DNA of 64,000 nucleotides. Source: Paenibacillus sp. JNUCC32. GTDB lineage: Bacteria; Bacillota; Bacilli; Paenibacillales; Paenibacillaceae. The position numbers and the translations under genes are program-made. The notes below the pieces were generated by a model. The model was not told where the DNA came from, searched no databases, and worked only from the letters and a program-made list of their open reading frames with translations. The DNA lies in assembly GCF_014863545.1 (NCBI RefSeq), contig NZ_CP062260.1, forward strand, positions 2,914,001 through 2,978,000, given 5' to 3'. Below, one piece after another: positions 24,052-33,084 of the stretch (positions are counted from its first letter, which is position 1; each line of letters begins with the position of its first letter).

Positions 24052-25074
24052 TTAATATCCACGTTCATACTGCTTCGGAACTTTCTGTTCTTCATCAAGC
24101 GCTTTGGCAGCATGAACCGCCCAGTACGGATCCCGCAGCATGCCCCTTCCGATCGCTACCATATCCGCCTTGCCCGACAAAACCACCTCTTGGGCGACAT
24201 TGTAATCATCAAGCAGCCCTACTGCAATCACGGGGACCTTCAGCAGTTGTTTGAACTCCGCAGCCAGATCGACCTGATAACCCGGCTTCGCTTCCGGACC
24301 GCCATTGGAACCGACGACCCCTTCTCCTCCGGAGGAGATATGAAAAATATCGACCCCGGCATCCCGGTATCGTTTGCAGATTTCCGCACAATACTCCACA
24401 TCATAACCGCCGTCCACATATTCTTTTGCAGACACCCTCATGATGATCGGCATGCCTTCGGGCAGCACTTCCTTAACGGCCTGGACAACCCGTTCACCGA
24501 ACAGGGGGAGGTCTTGGCCATATTCGTCACTGCGTTGATTCGTCAGCGGCGAATGAAACTGATGGATCAGGTAACCATGCGCGCCATGAATCTCAACCGT
24601 GTCGAATCCGGCTTCAACAGCCCGGCGAGCTCCTTCCCTGAAGGCCTGTATGAGATCTTCCACTTCGGCAGTGGAGAGTGCCTTCGGCATTTTGTAATGG
24701 GAACTGAACGGGATTGCCGACGGGGCTACCGACGGCTCGGCATCCTGCGCCTTTCGGCCGGCATGGCCGAGCTGGATACCAATCTTGGTTCCATAAGAAT
24801 GCACGGCTTCGACAATACGGCGATAGGCAGGAATTTGATTGTCGTCCCAGATCCCGGTATCCTGATTGGTTATGCGTCCGTCCGGGTGAACGCCTGTCAT
24901 TTCCACAATAATTAAGCCAGTGCCTCCCACGGCACGGCTGACGTAATGCACAAAATGCCAATCATTCGGAATCCCGTCCCCGGCCTTTACGGAATATTGA
25001 CACATCGGTGGCATAACAATGCGGTTCTTGAGGGTCAAATTCTTGAAATTGTAGGGTGTAAACAAGTCAGCCAA
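24052..25074 (-). CDS. namA: NADPH dehydrogenase, old yellow enzyme family (YqjM-like)
   Basis: About 340 residues, close to B. subtilis YqjM. Features are LFTPYNFKNLTLKNRIVMPPM with the conserved Cys in PMCQYS that tunes FMN, GHAGRK, EIHGAHGYLIHQFHSPLTNQR (catalytic His pair), the DPYWAVHAA block, and the QYERGY end. It reduces activated C=C bonds and helps detoxify electrophiles. I place the start at a TTG (25074): GGAAGGAG lies 8 bp before it and its position matches the family N-terminus. The ATG at 25098 has no ribosome binding site. Confidence 0.9.
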   Translation of the reverse strand: MADLFTPYNFKNLTLKNRIVMPPMCQYSVKAGDGIPNDWHFVHYVSRAVGGTGLIIVEMTGVHPDGRITNQDTGIWDDNQIPAYRRIVEAVHSYGTKIGIQLGHAGRKAQDAEPSVAPSAIPFSSHYKMPKALSTAEVEDLIQAFREGARRAVEAGFDTVEIHGAHGYLIHQFHSPLTNQRSDEYGQDLPLFGERVVQAVKEVLPEGMPIIMRVSAKEYVDGGYDVEYCAEICKRYRDAGVDIFHISSGGEGVVGSNGGPEAKPGYQVDLAAEFKQLLKVPVIAVGLLDDYNVAQEVVLSGKADMVAIGRGMLRDPYWAVHAAKALDEEQKVPKQYERGY

Positions 25075-25240
25075 GCGATTATCTCCTTCCACATCCAAAT
25101 GATTAAGATGTAATAAAATCTGTTAGGGGTTATTATACACCTTTCCGAGGGAAAACTAAAAACCGTCGAATTCCCATATTGAGGATAATTGTTTGTCCAA
25201 CTGGGCATACCATACTAAAAAGCTAAAGGGGCCGATCGTG

Positions 25241-26089
25241 ATGTTCAAAAGATGCCGCGCAGGAATCTGCCTGCTGTGGATCCTTTCATTCTTTTTCGTT
25301 GTGCCGGGCATCCCGGCAAACGCGTCCGGTTTACATAATCTGTCACCACAACCTCAGGATGCTTCCGTCATGTCGGAGTCCGGCCAAGTCATGGATCATT
25401 CGAAGCGAAATCAGAGCAAACCATCAGACGACGCGCCGTCTTTAAGCCAATTGCTGAGGAAATACCCGGACACGTTTCGCGCAAGCGGACCACGGGTCAA
25501 ACAGGTGGCGCTTACCTTTGATGATGTACCGGATCCCCGATTTACCGGAAAAGTACTCGATGTGCTGAAGGAACAGCAGGTGAAGGCCACCTTTTTTGCA
25601 GTAGGAGACCGTGCCAAGAAACACCCTGAGCTCATGAAACGCATTCATGAAGAAGGACATGCTATTGGCAATCACTCTTACAATCACGCCCAACTGAACA
25701 AGCTGAGCCTGGAGAAATTCAAAAGCCAAATTGAGCGTACCAACACGATTTTGAAGTCGCTGACCGGAGTCGACCCGCGGCTGATCCGACCGCCTTATGG
25801 CGATATTAATGAAGAGCAGCTCCAATGGGCGCGCAAAAACGGGTACAAGGTCGTGAATTGGAATGTCGATTCCCTCGATTGGAAAGGACTGCAGAAGGAA
25901 GAGGTCAAGAGTAATATTATGACTGCGGTCGGCCCGGGATCGATCGTTCTCCAGCATGCCGGCGGCGGCGTGGGATCCGATCTTACCGGTACCATCGATG
26001 CGCTCCCGGACATCATAACGGAACTGCGAAACAAAGGGTACAGTTTCGTAACGCTTCCGGATATGTTAAACGTGCCGGAATCGCGATAG
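25241..26089 (+). CDS. Polysaccharide deacetylase (NodB domain), secreted
   Basis: About 282 residues. The N-terminus is a signal peptide (ICLLWILSFFFVVPGIPANA), then a low-complexity linker, then the NodB domain from about residue 85. Motif 1 is TFDDVPD, motif 2 HSYNH with the metal-binding histidines, motif 3 RPPYGD, motif 4 NWNVDSLDW, motif 5 IVLQHAG. It is predicted to deacetylate N-acetylated glycans, most likely peptidoglycan. The change of the usual TFDDGP to TFDDVP keeps both Asp residues. The start is ATG 25241 or the GTG just before; AAAGGGG precedes both. Confidence 0.88.
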   Translation: MFKRCRAGICLLWILSFFFVVPGIPANASGLHNLSPQPQDASVMSESGQVMDHSKRNQSKPSDDAPSLSQLLRKYPDTFRASGPRVKQVALTFDDVPDPRFTGKVLDVLKEQQVKATFFAVGDRAKKHPELMKRIHEEGHAIGNHSYNHAQLNKLSLEKFKSQIERTNTILKSLTGVDPRLIRPPYGDINEEQLQWARKNGYKVVNWNVDSLDWKGLQKEEVKSNIMTAVGPGSIVLQHAGGGVGSDLTGTIDALPDIITELRNKGYSFVTLPDMLNVPESR

Positions 26090-26105
26090 AGCCTGCATAA
26101 ACGCC

Positions 26106-26149
26106 AAAAAGACGGCTGACTGGAAGTTGACCAGTGAAGCCGTCTTTAC
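26106..26149. terminator. Terminator between the deacetylase and LysM-3D genes
   Basis: A 10-bp stem AAAGACGGCT / AGCCGTCTTT with an inner ACTGG/CCAGT stem, A-rich on the left and T on the right, between convergent genes. Confidence 0.75.
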
Positions 26150-26169
26150 GATTCATCATGATATATGAA

Positions 26170-26901
26170 TTAATCGATAATGAACAATTTGATATCCTGG
26201 ATGCCGAATTGATTTACGGATGATTGGGAGCCTGGGATGAAGATATCAATCTTATTCCCTTTTATGGCTCCGCCGATATCACGTGCTTCTGCCACAAATG
26301 CCTTTTTAGGCAATCCTGGATGCTCATGTCCTGTTACAAGGACCTTGGTACCGAGCGGAATTACCTTGGGATCAACGGCGATGGTGCCAAGCTTAAGGGA
26401 ATTCCCGAAATAGTCAACCGCGCCCCAACCGCCATTCTCGCTTGCAGCAGAGGAATACGCAGTAGCTTTTACGGATAAAGTTTTGCTGTAATTAAACGTC
26501 TTGCCCCATGCTTCGACTACGTTATTCTGCGGGATAACATTCAAGCTTGGCGTGAAACCGGAGTTTCCTGGAGCGATTGGCGCCGCGGATGCCGCCGAGT
26601 TCATCGATACCGTCCCTGGTATGTTGATTTTGAGCCCCTGGTAAATATTCGTTGCCTTTATTGTTGGGTTAGCTTTCATCAGCTTGTCCATATTAACGCC
26701 GTACTGTTTGGACAAGAAATAGAACGTATCGCCGTTCTTAGCAACATGCACGGAGCTTGCATGTGCTTGCAGCCCGCCTCCGGCAAAAGTCAGTCCGAGT
26801 GCCATGGCTGTAACAGTAAACCATTTTGCTGTTCTTCCAGCGATTTTATTATTTTGGTTAAGTCCACGATTTCTTGTCCAAAATTTCATTTGTCGTAACA
26901 T
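26170..26901 (-). CDS. Secreted LysM and 3D-domain cell-wall protein
   Basis: 243 residues: a long signal peptide (KWFTVTAMALGLTFAGGGLQAHA), one LysM (VHVAKNGDTFYFLSKQYGVN ... GLKINIP), a linker, and a C-terminal 3D domain with its three aspartates in AVDPKVIPLGT, EARDIGGAIKG and NKIDIF. The 3D fold is related to MltA-type lytic transglycosylases and B. subtilis YocH, so it probably cleaves or remodels peptidoglycan. GGGAGGC lies 8 bp before the ATG. It is monocistronic. Confidence 0.88.
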   Translation of the reverse strand: MLRQMKFWTRNRGLNQNNKIAGRTAKWFTVTAMALGLTFAGGGLQAHASSVHVAKNGDTFYFLSKQYGVNMDKLMKANPTIKATNIYQGLKINIPGTVSMNSAASAAPIAPGNSGFTPSLNVIPQNNVVEAWGKTFNYSKTLSVKATAYSSAASENGGWGAVDYFGNSLKLGTIAVDPKVIPLGTKVLVTGHEHPGLPKKAFVAEARDIGGAIKGNKIDIFIPGSQSSVNQFGIQDIKLFIID

Positions 26902-27010
26902 CTAGAGATGCCTCCCTTATATGTAGCTTGGTAAATCGGATGTAGTATGTCAACGAACATGAATATATCACAATTTTGTAACCTATACCGCAAGCAATTG
27001 TTACCAACAC

Positions 27011-27060
27011 ACAAAGAAAAACAGCGCCGCTGCCTGAAACACCAGGCTAGGCGCTGTTTT
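27011..27060 (-). terminator. Terminator of the amino-acid ABC transporter operon
   Basis: Stem AAAACAGCGCC / GGCGCTGTTTT with an inner GCCTG/CAGGC stem; TTTTTCTTTG follows on the minus strand. Confidence 0.85.
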
Positions 27061-27087
27061 TAATTTGTTACATTCCGGATGAAAAAG

Positions 27088-27816
27088 TTACAATACCTTG
27101 CTTAAAAACTCTTGCGTACGGGGATGGGTCGGATTGCCGAACAGTTGGTCCGGCGTGCCTTCCTCCACGATTTTGCCGCCGTCCATGAACAGGATCCGAT
27201 CTCCCACTTCGCGGGCGAAGCCCATCTCATGGGTCACGATGACCATCGTCATTCCGCCTTCGGCAAGCTTCTTCATCACTTCCAGAACCTCGCCCACCAT
27301 CTCGGGATCGAGTGCGGAGGTCGGCTCGTCAAACAGCATGACATGGGGCTGCATGGCGAGTGCTCGCGCAATGGCAATTCTCTGCTTCTGTCCGCCGGAC
27401 AGCTGGGAAGGATAAGACTCCTTTTTGTCCTGCAGTCCAACCGATTTCAGCAGCTCGTCTGCTGTAGCCTCGGCTTCCTTCGCCGAAACCCCTTTAACTT
27501 GGATAGGGGCGAGCGTAATGTTATCGATGACCTTTTTGTGCGGAAACAGGTTAAACTGCTGAAACACCATGCCCATTTTCTCGCGGGTGGCATTGATATT
27601 GTGGTTCTTGGCGGTGATCAGCTCACCCTCGAATGAAATTTCGCCGCTGGTCGGCACTTCCAGCAGATTGAGACAGCGCAAGAAGGTGCTTTTACCGGAG
27701 CCGCTCGGTCCGATGACAACCACCACTTCTCCTTTTGCAATCTCGATATTGATGCCCTTCAGTATTTCCAGCTTGCCAAACGATTTATGAAGATCCTTAA
27801 CGGTTATCACTTGCAC
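27088..27816 (-). CDS. Polar amino-acid ABC transporter ATP-binding protein (GlnQ-like)
   Basis: 242 residues with Walker [11 protein letters not shown]-loop [12 protein letters not shown], signature LSGGQKQR, Walker [15 protein letters not shown] and the switch His in [11 protein letters not shown]. The sequence is typical of the polar amino-acid (GlnQ/ArtM/HisP) class. It starts at a GTG and overlaps the end of the fused permease gene by 20 bp. The terminator follows its stop, making it the last gene of a two-gene operon. Confidence 0.93.
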   Translation of the reverse strand: MQVITVKDLHKSFGKLEILKGINIEIAKGEVVVVIGPSGSGKSTFLRCLNLLEVPTSGEISFEGELITAKNHNINATREKMGMVFQQFNLFPHKKVIDNITLAPIQVKGVSAKEAEATADELLKSVGLQDKKESYPSQLSGGQKQRIAIARALAMQPHVMLFDEPTSALDPEMVGEVLEVMKKLAEGGMTMVIVTHEMGFAREVGDRILFMDGGKIVEEGTPDQLFGNPTHPRTQEFLSKVL

Positions 27817-29248
27817 TCAACTTCCTTTCCCAGACACCCAGAAGCTTCGAAAGAACGAATGTCAGTATAAAGTAGATCATGGCCGCCACAAGCAGCGGAT
27901 TCAGCGGGGCAAAGGTTGAACCGCGCAAAATCTGGGCTTGGTACATAATATCGAATACCCCGATGAACGATACGATGGACGATTCCTTGATAATGACAAC
28001 GAATTCGTTACCGATCGCAGGGAGTACCCCTTTCAGCGCCTGCGGCAAAATGATATGACGCATGGCTTTGCCCTTGGTCATCCCGAGCGAGCGTGCGGCC
28101 TCCAGTTGTCCCCGGTCCACGCCCTGAATGCCTGCGCGGAATATTTCTGCCAAATAGGCAGCGCTGTTGATGGAGAGCGTCAAAATACCCGACTGGATCG
28201 GTGAGAATTTAATATCAAACGCCGCCAAGCTGTAATGGATAATAAACAGCTGGACCAGCATCGGCGTGCCGCGGATGATTTCAATATATGCGGTAGCCAA
28301 GAACTTAAGGATTTTTACGCCGGACATCCGCATTAACGCGATAATCAATCCGAGAATGAATCCGAAAAATACGCCGAGGGCCGAAATAAGCAACGTAAAT
28401 TGAATGCCTTTGGCATAATAGTCGCGATATTTCCAGAAAAATTCAAAGGTATTCAAGTTCTCTGCGGTTCGTCCTGCAGCCAGATCGCTGGCATCGTCGA
28501 CAAATTTCTGGATCTGGTTATTTTCTTTTAAGCGCTCGAGCGTAGCATTAATGCTGCCAAGCAGCTCCTCGTTTCCTTTGCGGACCCCGATGGCATATGC
28601 GTCGTTCTCCGCCGTCGGCTTGGCATCCGTGATGGCCATGGTCGCTTCATTCATGTTGGTCTTTGCGATCGGATACTCCGCAAGGACGACGTCCACGCGC
28701 TCGGATTCCAGCTGCAGCAGCAAATCCGGGATTTTATCGAGCGATACTACATTGGCATTCGGTATCGTTTTTGCGATGGATTCCTGAATGGAGCTTTTCT
28801 GAACCCCGATCCGGGCTCCTTCCAGGCTTTCAAGCGTGTTGAATTTCAAGGCGTCTTCCTTGCGGACTACGACCGATTGTTCCGCAGCGTAATAAGGTTC
28901 CGAGAAATCAATGCTTTTTCGGCGGTCTTCCGTCGGATTCATGCCCGATATGACGAAATCCACGCGGCCGCTCGTCAGCTCTGGCAAGAGCGCATCAAAG
29001 GACGTATCCTTGATAATGAGCTCTGCGCCAAGATCCTTGGCGATTTCCTTCGCGATATCGATATCAAATCCGACGATGGTATCCACGCCATCTATCGTTT
29101 TATGGAACTCATATGGCGCATAGTCGGCACTGGTTCCGAGAATTACCGTTTTCTTCTCGCCCTCCGCATGGACGAGGCTGCCGAAAGACAGCACGACCAC
29201 CATGAACAGGGTCATCCACGCTGTAAATTTACGTTTCATATGTCTCAT
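27797..29248 (-). CDS. Fused amino-acid-binding protein and permease (ABC importer)
   Basis: 483 residues. After a signal peptide ([14 protein letters not shown]), residues about 30-260 are a periplasmic-binding-protein-like domain ([45 protein letters not shown]). Residues about 265-475 are a permease with HisM/GlnP-type TMs and EAA loop ([17 protein letters not shown]). Such fusions tether the binding protein to the channel and are known in Firmicutes GlnPQ-type systems. The substrate is a polar amino acid, not defined further. A sigma-A promoter lies 56 bp upstream. The first of two nearby ATGs was used; the second is three codons later. Confidence 0.9.
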   Translation of the reverse strand: MRHMKRKFTAWMTLFMVVVLSFGSLVHAEGEKKTVILGTSADYAPYEFHKTIDGVDTIVGFDIDIAKEIAKDLGAELIIKDTSFDALLPELTSGRVDFVISGMNPTEDRRKSIDFSEPYYAAEQSVVVRKEDALKFNTLESLEGARIGVQKSSIQESIAKTIPNANVVSLDKIPDLLLQLESERVDVVLAEYPIAKTNMNEATMAITDAKPTAENDAYAIGVRKGNEELLGSINATLERLKENNQIQKFVDDASDLAAGRTAENLNTFEFFWKYRDYYAKGIQFTLLISALGVFFGFILGLIIALMRMSGVKILKFLATAYIEIIRGTPMLVQLFIIHYSLAAFDIKFSPIQSGILTLSINSAAYLAEIFRAGIQGVDRGQLEAARSLGMTKGKAMRHIILPQALKGVLPAIGNEFVVIIKESSIVSFIGVFDIMYQAQILRGSTFAPLNPLLVAAMIYFILTFVLSKLLGVWERKLSASDNR

Positions 29249-29303
29249 TTCTCCCCTAACTGTTACAAATAGATTAAACCTTTAGAAAAAAAGCAACTGA
29301 GTC

Positions 29304-29332
29304 ATTATAAAACAGGATGCATGAATATGCAA
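29304..29332 (-). promoter_or_regulatory. Sigma-A promoter of the amino-acid ABC operon
   Basis: On the minus strand TTGCAT, 17 bp, TATAAT. A TGCAT-GAAT-ATGCA dyad lies in the spacer and overlaps the -35; it loosely resembles arginine-repressor half-sites but is not a firm match. Confidence 0.65.
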
Positions 29333-29629
29333 TGAAAATTGATGGGTTTTCAATTTGTAACTTACAGGCAAAATCAACTTGTAGTATTTCATTCCACTAT
29401 TTTAATACAACGGTCAAATCATCATACCCTTAAAGTGATCATGTCACACATGATTCAGTTTGTGGAATATAACTAATTATTAAAATAATCAAGCGGGTTT
29501 GAATCCATTCTATTCCTAAAATAAATGGAATTTAATGTTTAGATTTCATCCTATCCGCAAGCTTCTCCTCTCCCTACATTAAAATGTAAACACGGGACTT
29601 TAGAATTATCCAAAATAGGAATTAAAGAT

Positions 29630-29779
29630 ATGGAATATAGGAAGGGAACGGACGGATGCATAATCTATCGGCTGCCTTCCCATCTTATAGAAGCGCATGA
29701 TTTCGGTCCATCTACATTGCAAGCCGCCTGTCTCATTCACCGCATGATTCAGGCAAGCCAGCAGCTGGTTATTAATTAG
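29630..29779 (+). CDS. Possible small protein (49 residues), function unknown
   Basis: An uninterrupted frame from ATG to TAG (MEYRKGTDGCIIYRL to SQQLVIN), 31 bp before the GH13 gene on the same strand. AGGA lies about 10 bp before the ATG, a weak ribosome binding site. It shows no recognisable domain. It could be a leader peptide, a real microprotein or a chance frame. Confidence 0.25.
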   Translation: MEYRKGTDGCIIYRLPSHLIEAHDFGPSTLQAACLIHRMIQASQQLVIN

Positions 29780-29810
29780 CTATAGCTTTACTCATATAGG
29801 AGGTGTAACC

Positions 29811-31559
29811 ATGCTGTTAGAAGCGCTGTATCATGTTCCTAGAGATAAATGGGCTTATGCTTACGATACACACACCATTCATCTTCGGATTCGAACCAAG
29901 AAGAACGACATTGATTCAGTTGTTGCCATGACGGGCGACAAATATGATTGGGACCGTACGTACTTCGAGATCACCATGGAAAAGGCCGCCTCTGACGACA
30001 TGTTTGATTACTGGGAATGCGGAGTCAGGCCCAAATACAAAAGGTTGTCATACGGATTCCGGATTCATGCGGGAGATGAAACGGTGTATATGGTCGACAG
30101 CGGAATCGGATGGGATTACCCCTATCCGCCGGCAGGCTACTTTGAATTTCCGTACATACATGAAGTCGATGTATTCAAAGTACCGGAATGGGCCAAAGAA
30201 GCCGTATTCTACCAAATCATGACGGAACGCTTTGCCAACGGGAACCCGGCCATCAGTCCTGACGGAACAGAAGCCTGGGGCGGCAAGCCGGAGGTGGACA
30301 ACTTCTTCGGCGGTGACCTGCAGGGCGTGCTGGATCACCTGGATGATCTGGTTGACCTGGGCATTAACGCCATATATTTTACCCCCCTCTTCCTCTCCCC
30401 CTCCAATCATAAATACGACACGGTAGATTATAAGCAGGTGGATCCGCACTTTGGCGATAACGAACTGTTGAAAAAGGTAGTGGATACTTGCCACGCAAAA
30501 GGCATTCGTGTGATTTTGGATGCGGTATTCAATCACTGCAGCGAGGAGTTCCCGCCCTTTCAGGACGTCCTGAAGCATGGCGAGAAGTCCAAATATGCCG
30601 GGTGGTTTCATGTGAACCGGTTTCCTTGCGAGATCAAGGACGGCATACCGACATACGACACCTTCGGCTTCTTCGGAAACATGCCGAAATTCAATACTGC
30701 CAATCCCGAAGTCAAGGCGTACTTGCTGGGCGTCGCCGAGTATTGGATTAAGGAGATCAAGCTTGACGGCTGGCGTCTGGATGTCGCGAATGAAATCGAC
30801 CATCATTTCTGGCGGGATTTCAGGCAGGTTGTCAAGAAGGCCAACCCCGAGGCATACATCGTAGGCGAGGTTTGGTCCGACTCGTTGATCTGGCTGCAAG
30901 GCGACCAGTTCGATTCCGTGATGAATTACCCTTTTGCCGATAAGGTGCTGGAGTTTTTCAACGGCAACATGGACGGACTCACCTTCGCCAACCGCATCGG
31001 CTCGATCCTGATGCGTTATCCGCAGCAGACGAACGAAGTGGTCTTCAACCTGCTTTGCAGCCACGATACGCCCAGGCTGCTTACCCGCGTGGGAGAAGAT
31101 ATCCGGCGCATGAAACTCACCGTCGTATTCCTGTTCACCTTCATGGGCACGCCGTGCATCTTCTACGGGGATGAAATCGGCTTGACCGGGGATGGAGACC
31201 CGGATTGCCGCAAATGCATGGAATGGGATCCCAAGAAGCGAAACCAGGAGCTGTATGCATTTTATCAAGGCATGATCGCGCTGCGGAAAGAGCATAAAGC
31301 CCTCAGGCAAGGTCGCTTCCGCTTCCTGCAGGCGAATCTTCATGATCCTTGCATCGTGTACGAACGTGCCGACGAAACCATGCATTTTATCGTCTGGATC
31401 AACAACAGCGACTCGAAGCGTACCCTATCGCATCCCATCGTCACGACCGATTGGATCGATGCCGAAACCCAAGAACCTGTAAAACCGGTAAACGGTACGA
31501 TGCATATCGATTTGGAACCGTACGCGTATCGCATTTTATGCCGGGAATTGAAACATTAG
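29811..31559 (+). CDS. GH13 glycoside hydrolase (neopullulanase / cyclomaltodextrinase / maltogenic amylase type)
   Basis: 582 residues. The N-terminal domain (about 1-125) is a CBM34-like beta sandwich, the dimerisation module of this subfamily. The barrel starts near YQIMTERFANG. GH13 motifs are present: DAVFNHC (region I), GWRLDVANE with the nucleophile Asp (II), VGEVW with the acid Glu (III) and CSHDTPR with the third Asp (IV). No signal peptide is present, so it is cytoplasmic and would open or trim imported maltodextrins, or process glycogen ends. Its position beside the glg genes fits. GGAGGTG stands 7 bp before the ATG. Confidence 0.9.
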   Translation: MLLEALYHVPRDKWAYAYDTHTIHLRIRTKKNDIDSVVAMTGDKYDWDRTYFEITMEKAASDDMFDYWECGVRPKYKRLSYGFRIHAGDETVYMVDSGIGWDYPYPPAGYFEFPYIHEVDVFKVPEWAKEAVFYQIMTERFANGNPAISPDGTEAWGGKPEVDNFFGGDLQGVLDHLDDLVDLGINAIYFTPLFLSPSNHKYDTVDYKQVDPHFGDNELLKKVVDTCHAKGIRVILDAVFNHCSEEFPPFQDVLKHGEKSKYAGWFHVNRFPCEIKDGIPTYDTFGFFGNMPKFNTANPEVKAYLLGVAEYWIKEIKLDGWRLDVANEIDHHFWRDFRQVVKKANPEAYIVGEVWSDSLIWLQGDQFDSVMNYPFADKVLEFFNGNMDGLTFANRIGSILMRYPQQTNEVVFNLLCSHDTPRLLTRVGEDIRRMKLTVVFLFTFMGTPCIFYGDEIGLTGDGDPDCRKCMEWDPKKRNQELYAFYQGMIALRKEHKALRQGRFRFLQANLHDPCIVYERADETMHFIVWINNSDSKRTLSHPIVTTDWIDAETQEPVKPVNGTMHIDLEPYAYRILCRELKH

Positions 31560-31581
31560 CTTCGATCATATTCAGACAGCA

Positions 31582-31630
31582 CAGGGGTGCCCGGATAGCT
31601 TGATATTCCTTCGCTATCCGTGCACCCCTG
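31582..31630. terminator. Long hairpin between the GH13 and glgA genes
   Basis: CAGGGGTGC-CGGATAGC pairs with GCTATCCG-GCACCCCTG (one mismatch) around a 13-nt loop between convergent genes. There is no T-run, so termination strength is uncertain. Confidence 0.6.
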
Positions 31631-31650
31631 CGTCATGAAAGACATGGTTA

Positions 31651-33084
31651 TTATCGGCTGGTGATCTGTTGATAGATTTCCTGATATTCCTTTGCCGAAA
31701 CGTTCCAGCTGTAATCCCCGCCCAGTGCGTTCTTGCTCACTTTACGCCAGTGCTCGGGCATTCGATACATGGAGGTCGCGCGGCGGATGGTGTTCATCAT
31801 GTCATGCGCATTGTAATCCTTGAAGGAGAAGCCGTTCCCTTCGCCCGTATACTCGTTGTATGCCTGAACCGTATCGTTCAGTCCGCCCGTTTCTCGGACA
31901 ATGGGTACGCTGCCGTACCGCATGGCGATCAGCTGGCTGATGCCGCACGGTTCGAATTTGGAAGGCATCAGGAACAGGTCGCTGCCGGCATAAAAACGCC
32001 GCGATAACGGCTCATTGAACCGGATCTGGGCCGACATTTTGGTGGGATAGCGATTTGCCGCTTCCCTGAACCAATGCTCATAGGAAGGATCTCCCGTTCC
32101 CAGGACAACGAACTGAATCTCATCATAGTAGAGCAGCTCATCCAGAATGCGGATAACCAAATCGAGTCCTTTCGAATCGACCAATCGCGTTACCATCGAC
32201 ATCAACGGAATATGCGGCGCCACGGGAAGATTCAGCTCTTCCTGTAAGGCGATTTTGTTCTGCGTTTTTTTGTTCAGTCCGCTCCGGAACTTCATGGCGA
32301 GATGCGGATCTGTCGCCGGATTGTAGCTTTTGGTATCAATGCCGTTCACAATCCCGCTCAATCTCGAGCCCTGGGCCGACAGAAGTCCGTCAAGTCCGTA
32401 TCCGTAATAACCCGTCTGGATTTCCGTGGCATAGGTTGGGCTGACCGTCGTTACGTGATCTGCGTAAACGATGCCCGCTTTCATGAAATTCACGTTTCCG
32501 TAATACTCCACGCCTTCAGCCGTGAAATGCCGGCTGTGAATGCCGAGCAGATCAACCAGCACCTCGTACGGGTATACGCCCTGATACAGCAGATTATGGA
32601 TCGTGAACACGGTTCGAATCCCCGCATAGAAGGGATCATGACGATAGACGTCTTCAAGAAGCAGCGGAATCATGGCGGTATGCCAGTCGTGACAGTGCAG
32701 CACATCCGGCTGGAATCCGATTACCGGCAGCACCTCAAGCACGGCACGGTTGAAGAAAGAGAAGCGTTCGCCATCGTCCATGTAACCATAAATGCCGTCT
32801 CGGCCAAAATAGTACTCGTTATCCACGAAATAGATCGTTACGCCGTCTTCCACCAGGGACTCGATGCCGCAATATTGCTCGCGCCAGCCTACCCGCACCC
32901 GGGTTTCTCCCACATGCTCCATTCGCTCTCTGTATTCTTCCGGAATGCCGCGATATTTCGGCAGCACGACTCGAATATCCTCGCCCATGCCGCGAAGGGA
33001 TTTAGGCAAAGCAGCGATCACATCCGCCAGTCCGCCTGTCTTGATGTATGGTCCGCATTCCGAAGCTGCAAATAACAATTTCAA
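31651..33084 (-). CDS. glgA: Glycogen synthase (ADP-glucose dependent)
   Basis: 477 residues, normal bacterial GlgA length, GT5 fold. The ADP-glucose-binding KTGGLADV lies near residue 16. HNLLYQG, GIDTKSYNP and the C-terminal PSKFEPCGISQLIAMRYGSVPIVRETGGL sugar-nucleotide motif are all present. It elongates alpha-1,4-glucan. The ATG overlaps the glgB stop by 4 bp. It is the second gene of the glgB-glgA unit. Confidence 0.95.
   Translation of the reverse strand: MKLLFAASECGPYIKTGGLADVIAALPKSLRGMGEDIRVVLPKYRGIPEEYRERMEHVGETRVRVGWREQYCGIESLVEDGVTIYFVDNEYYFGRDGIYGYMDDGERFSFFNRAVLEVLPVIGFQPDVLHCHDWHTAMIPLLLEDVYRHDPFYAGIRTVFTIHNLLYQGVYPYEVLVDLLGIHSRHFTAEGVEYYGNVNFMKAGIVYADHVTTVSPTYATEIQTGYYGYGLDGLLSAQGSRLSGIVNGIDTKSYNPATDPHLAMKFRSGLNKKTQNKIALQEELNLPVAPHIPLMSMVTRLVDSKGLDLVIRILDELLYYDEIQFVVLGTGDPSYEHWFREAANRYPTKMSAQIRFNEPLSRRFYAGSDLFLMPSKFEPCGISQLIAMRYGSVPIVRETGGLNDTVQAYNEYTGEGNGFSFKDYNAHDMMNTIRRATSMYRMPEHWRKVSKNALGGDYSWNVSAKEYQEIYQQITSR

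Larger units (their letters stand above)
29249..29810. other. Long intergenic region between the amino-acid ABC operon and the GH13 gene
   Basis: AT-rich. It contains the ABC operon promoter and one possible small gene (29630-29780). I see no riboswitch-like structure or RNA gene. Confidence 0.5.

Noticed and set aside
29249..29810. Riboswitch or T-box in the long leader region
   Set aside because: No conserved T-box GGTGG-type or known aptamer sequence and no terminator/antiterminator pair was seen.
30048..31385. 445-codon minus-strand frame opposite the GH13 gene
   Set aside because: The plus strand has all four GH13 motifs; the minus frame shows no domain.
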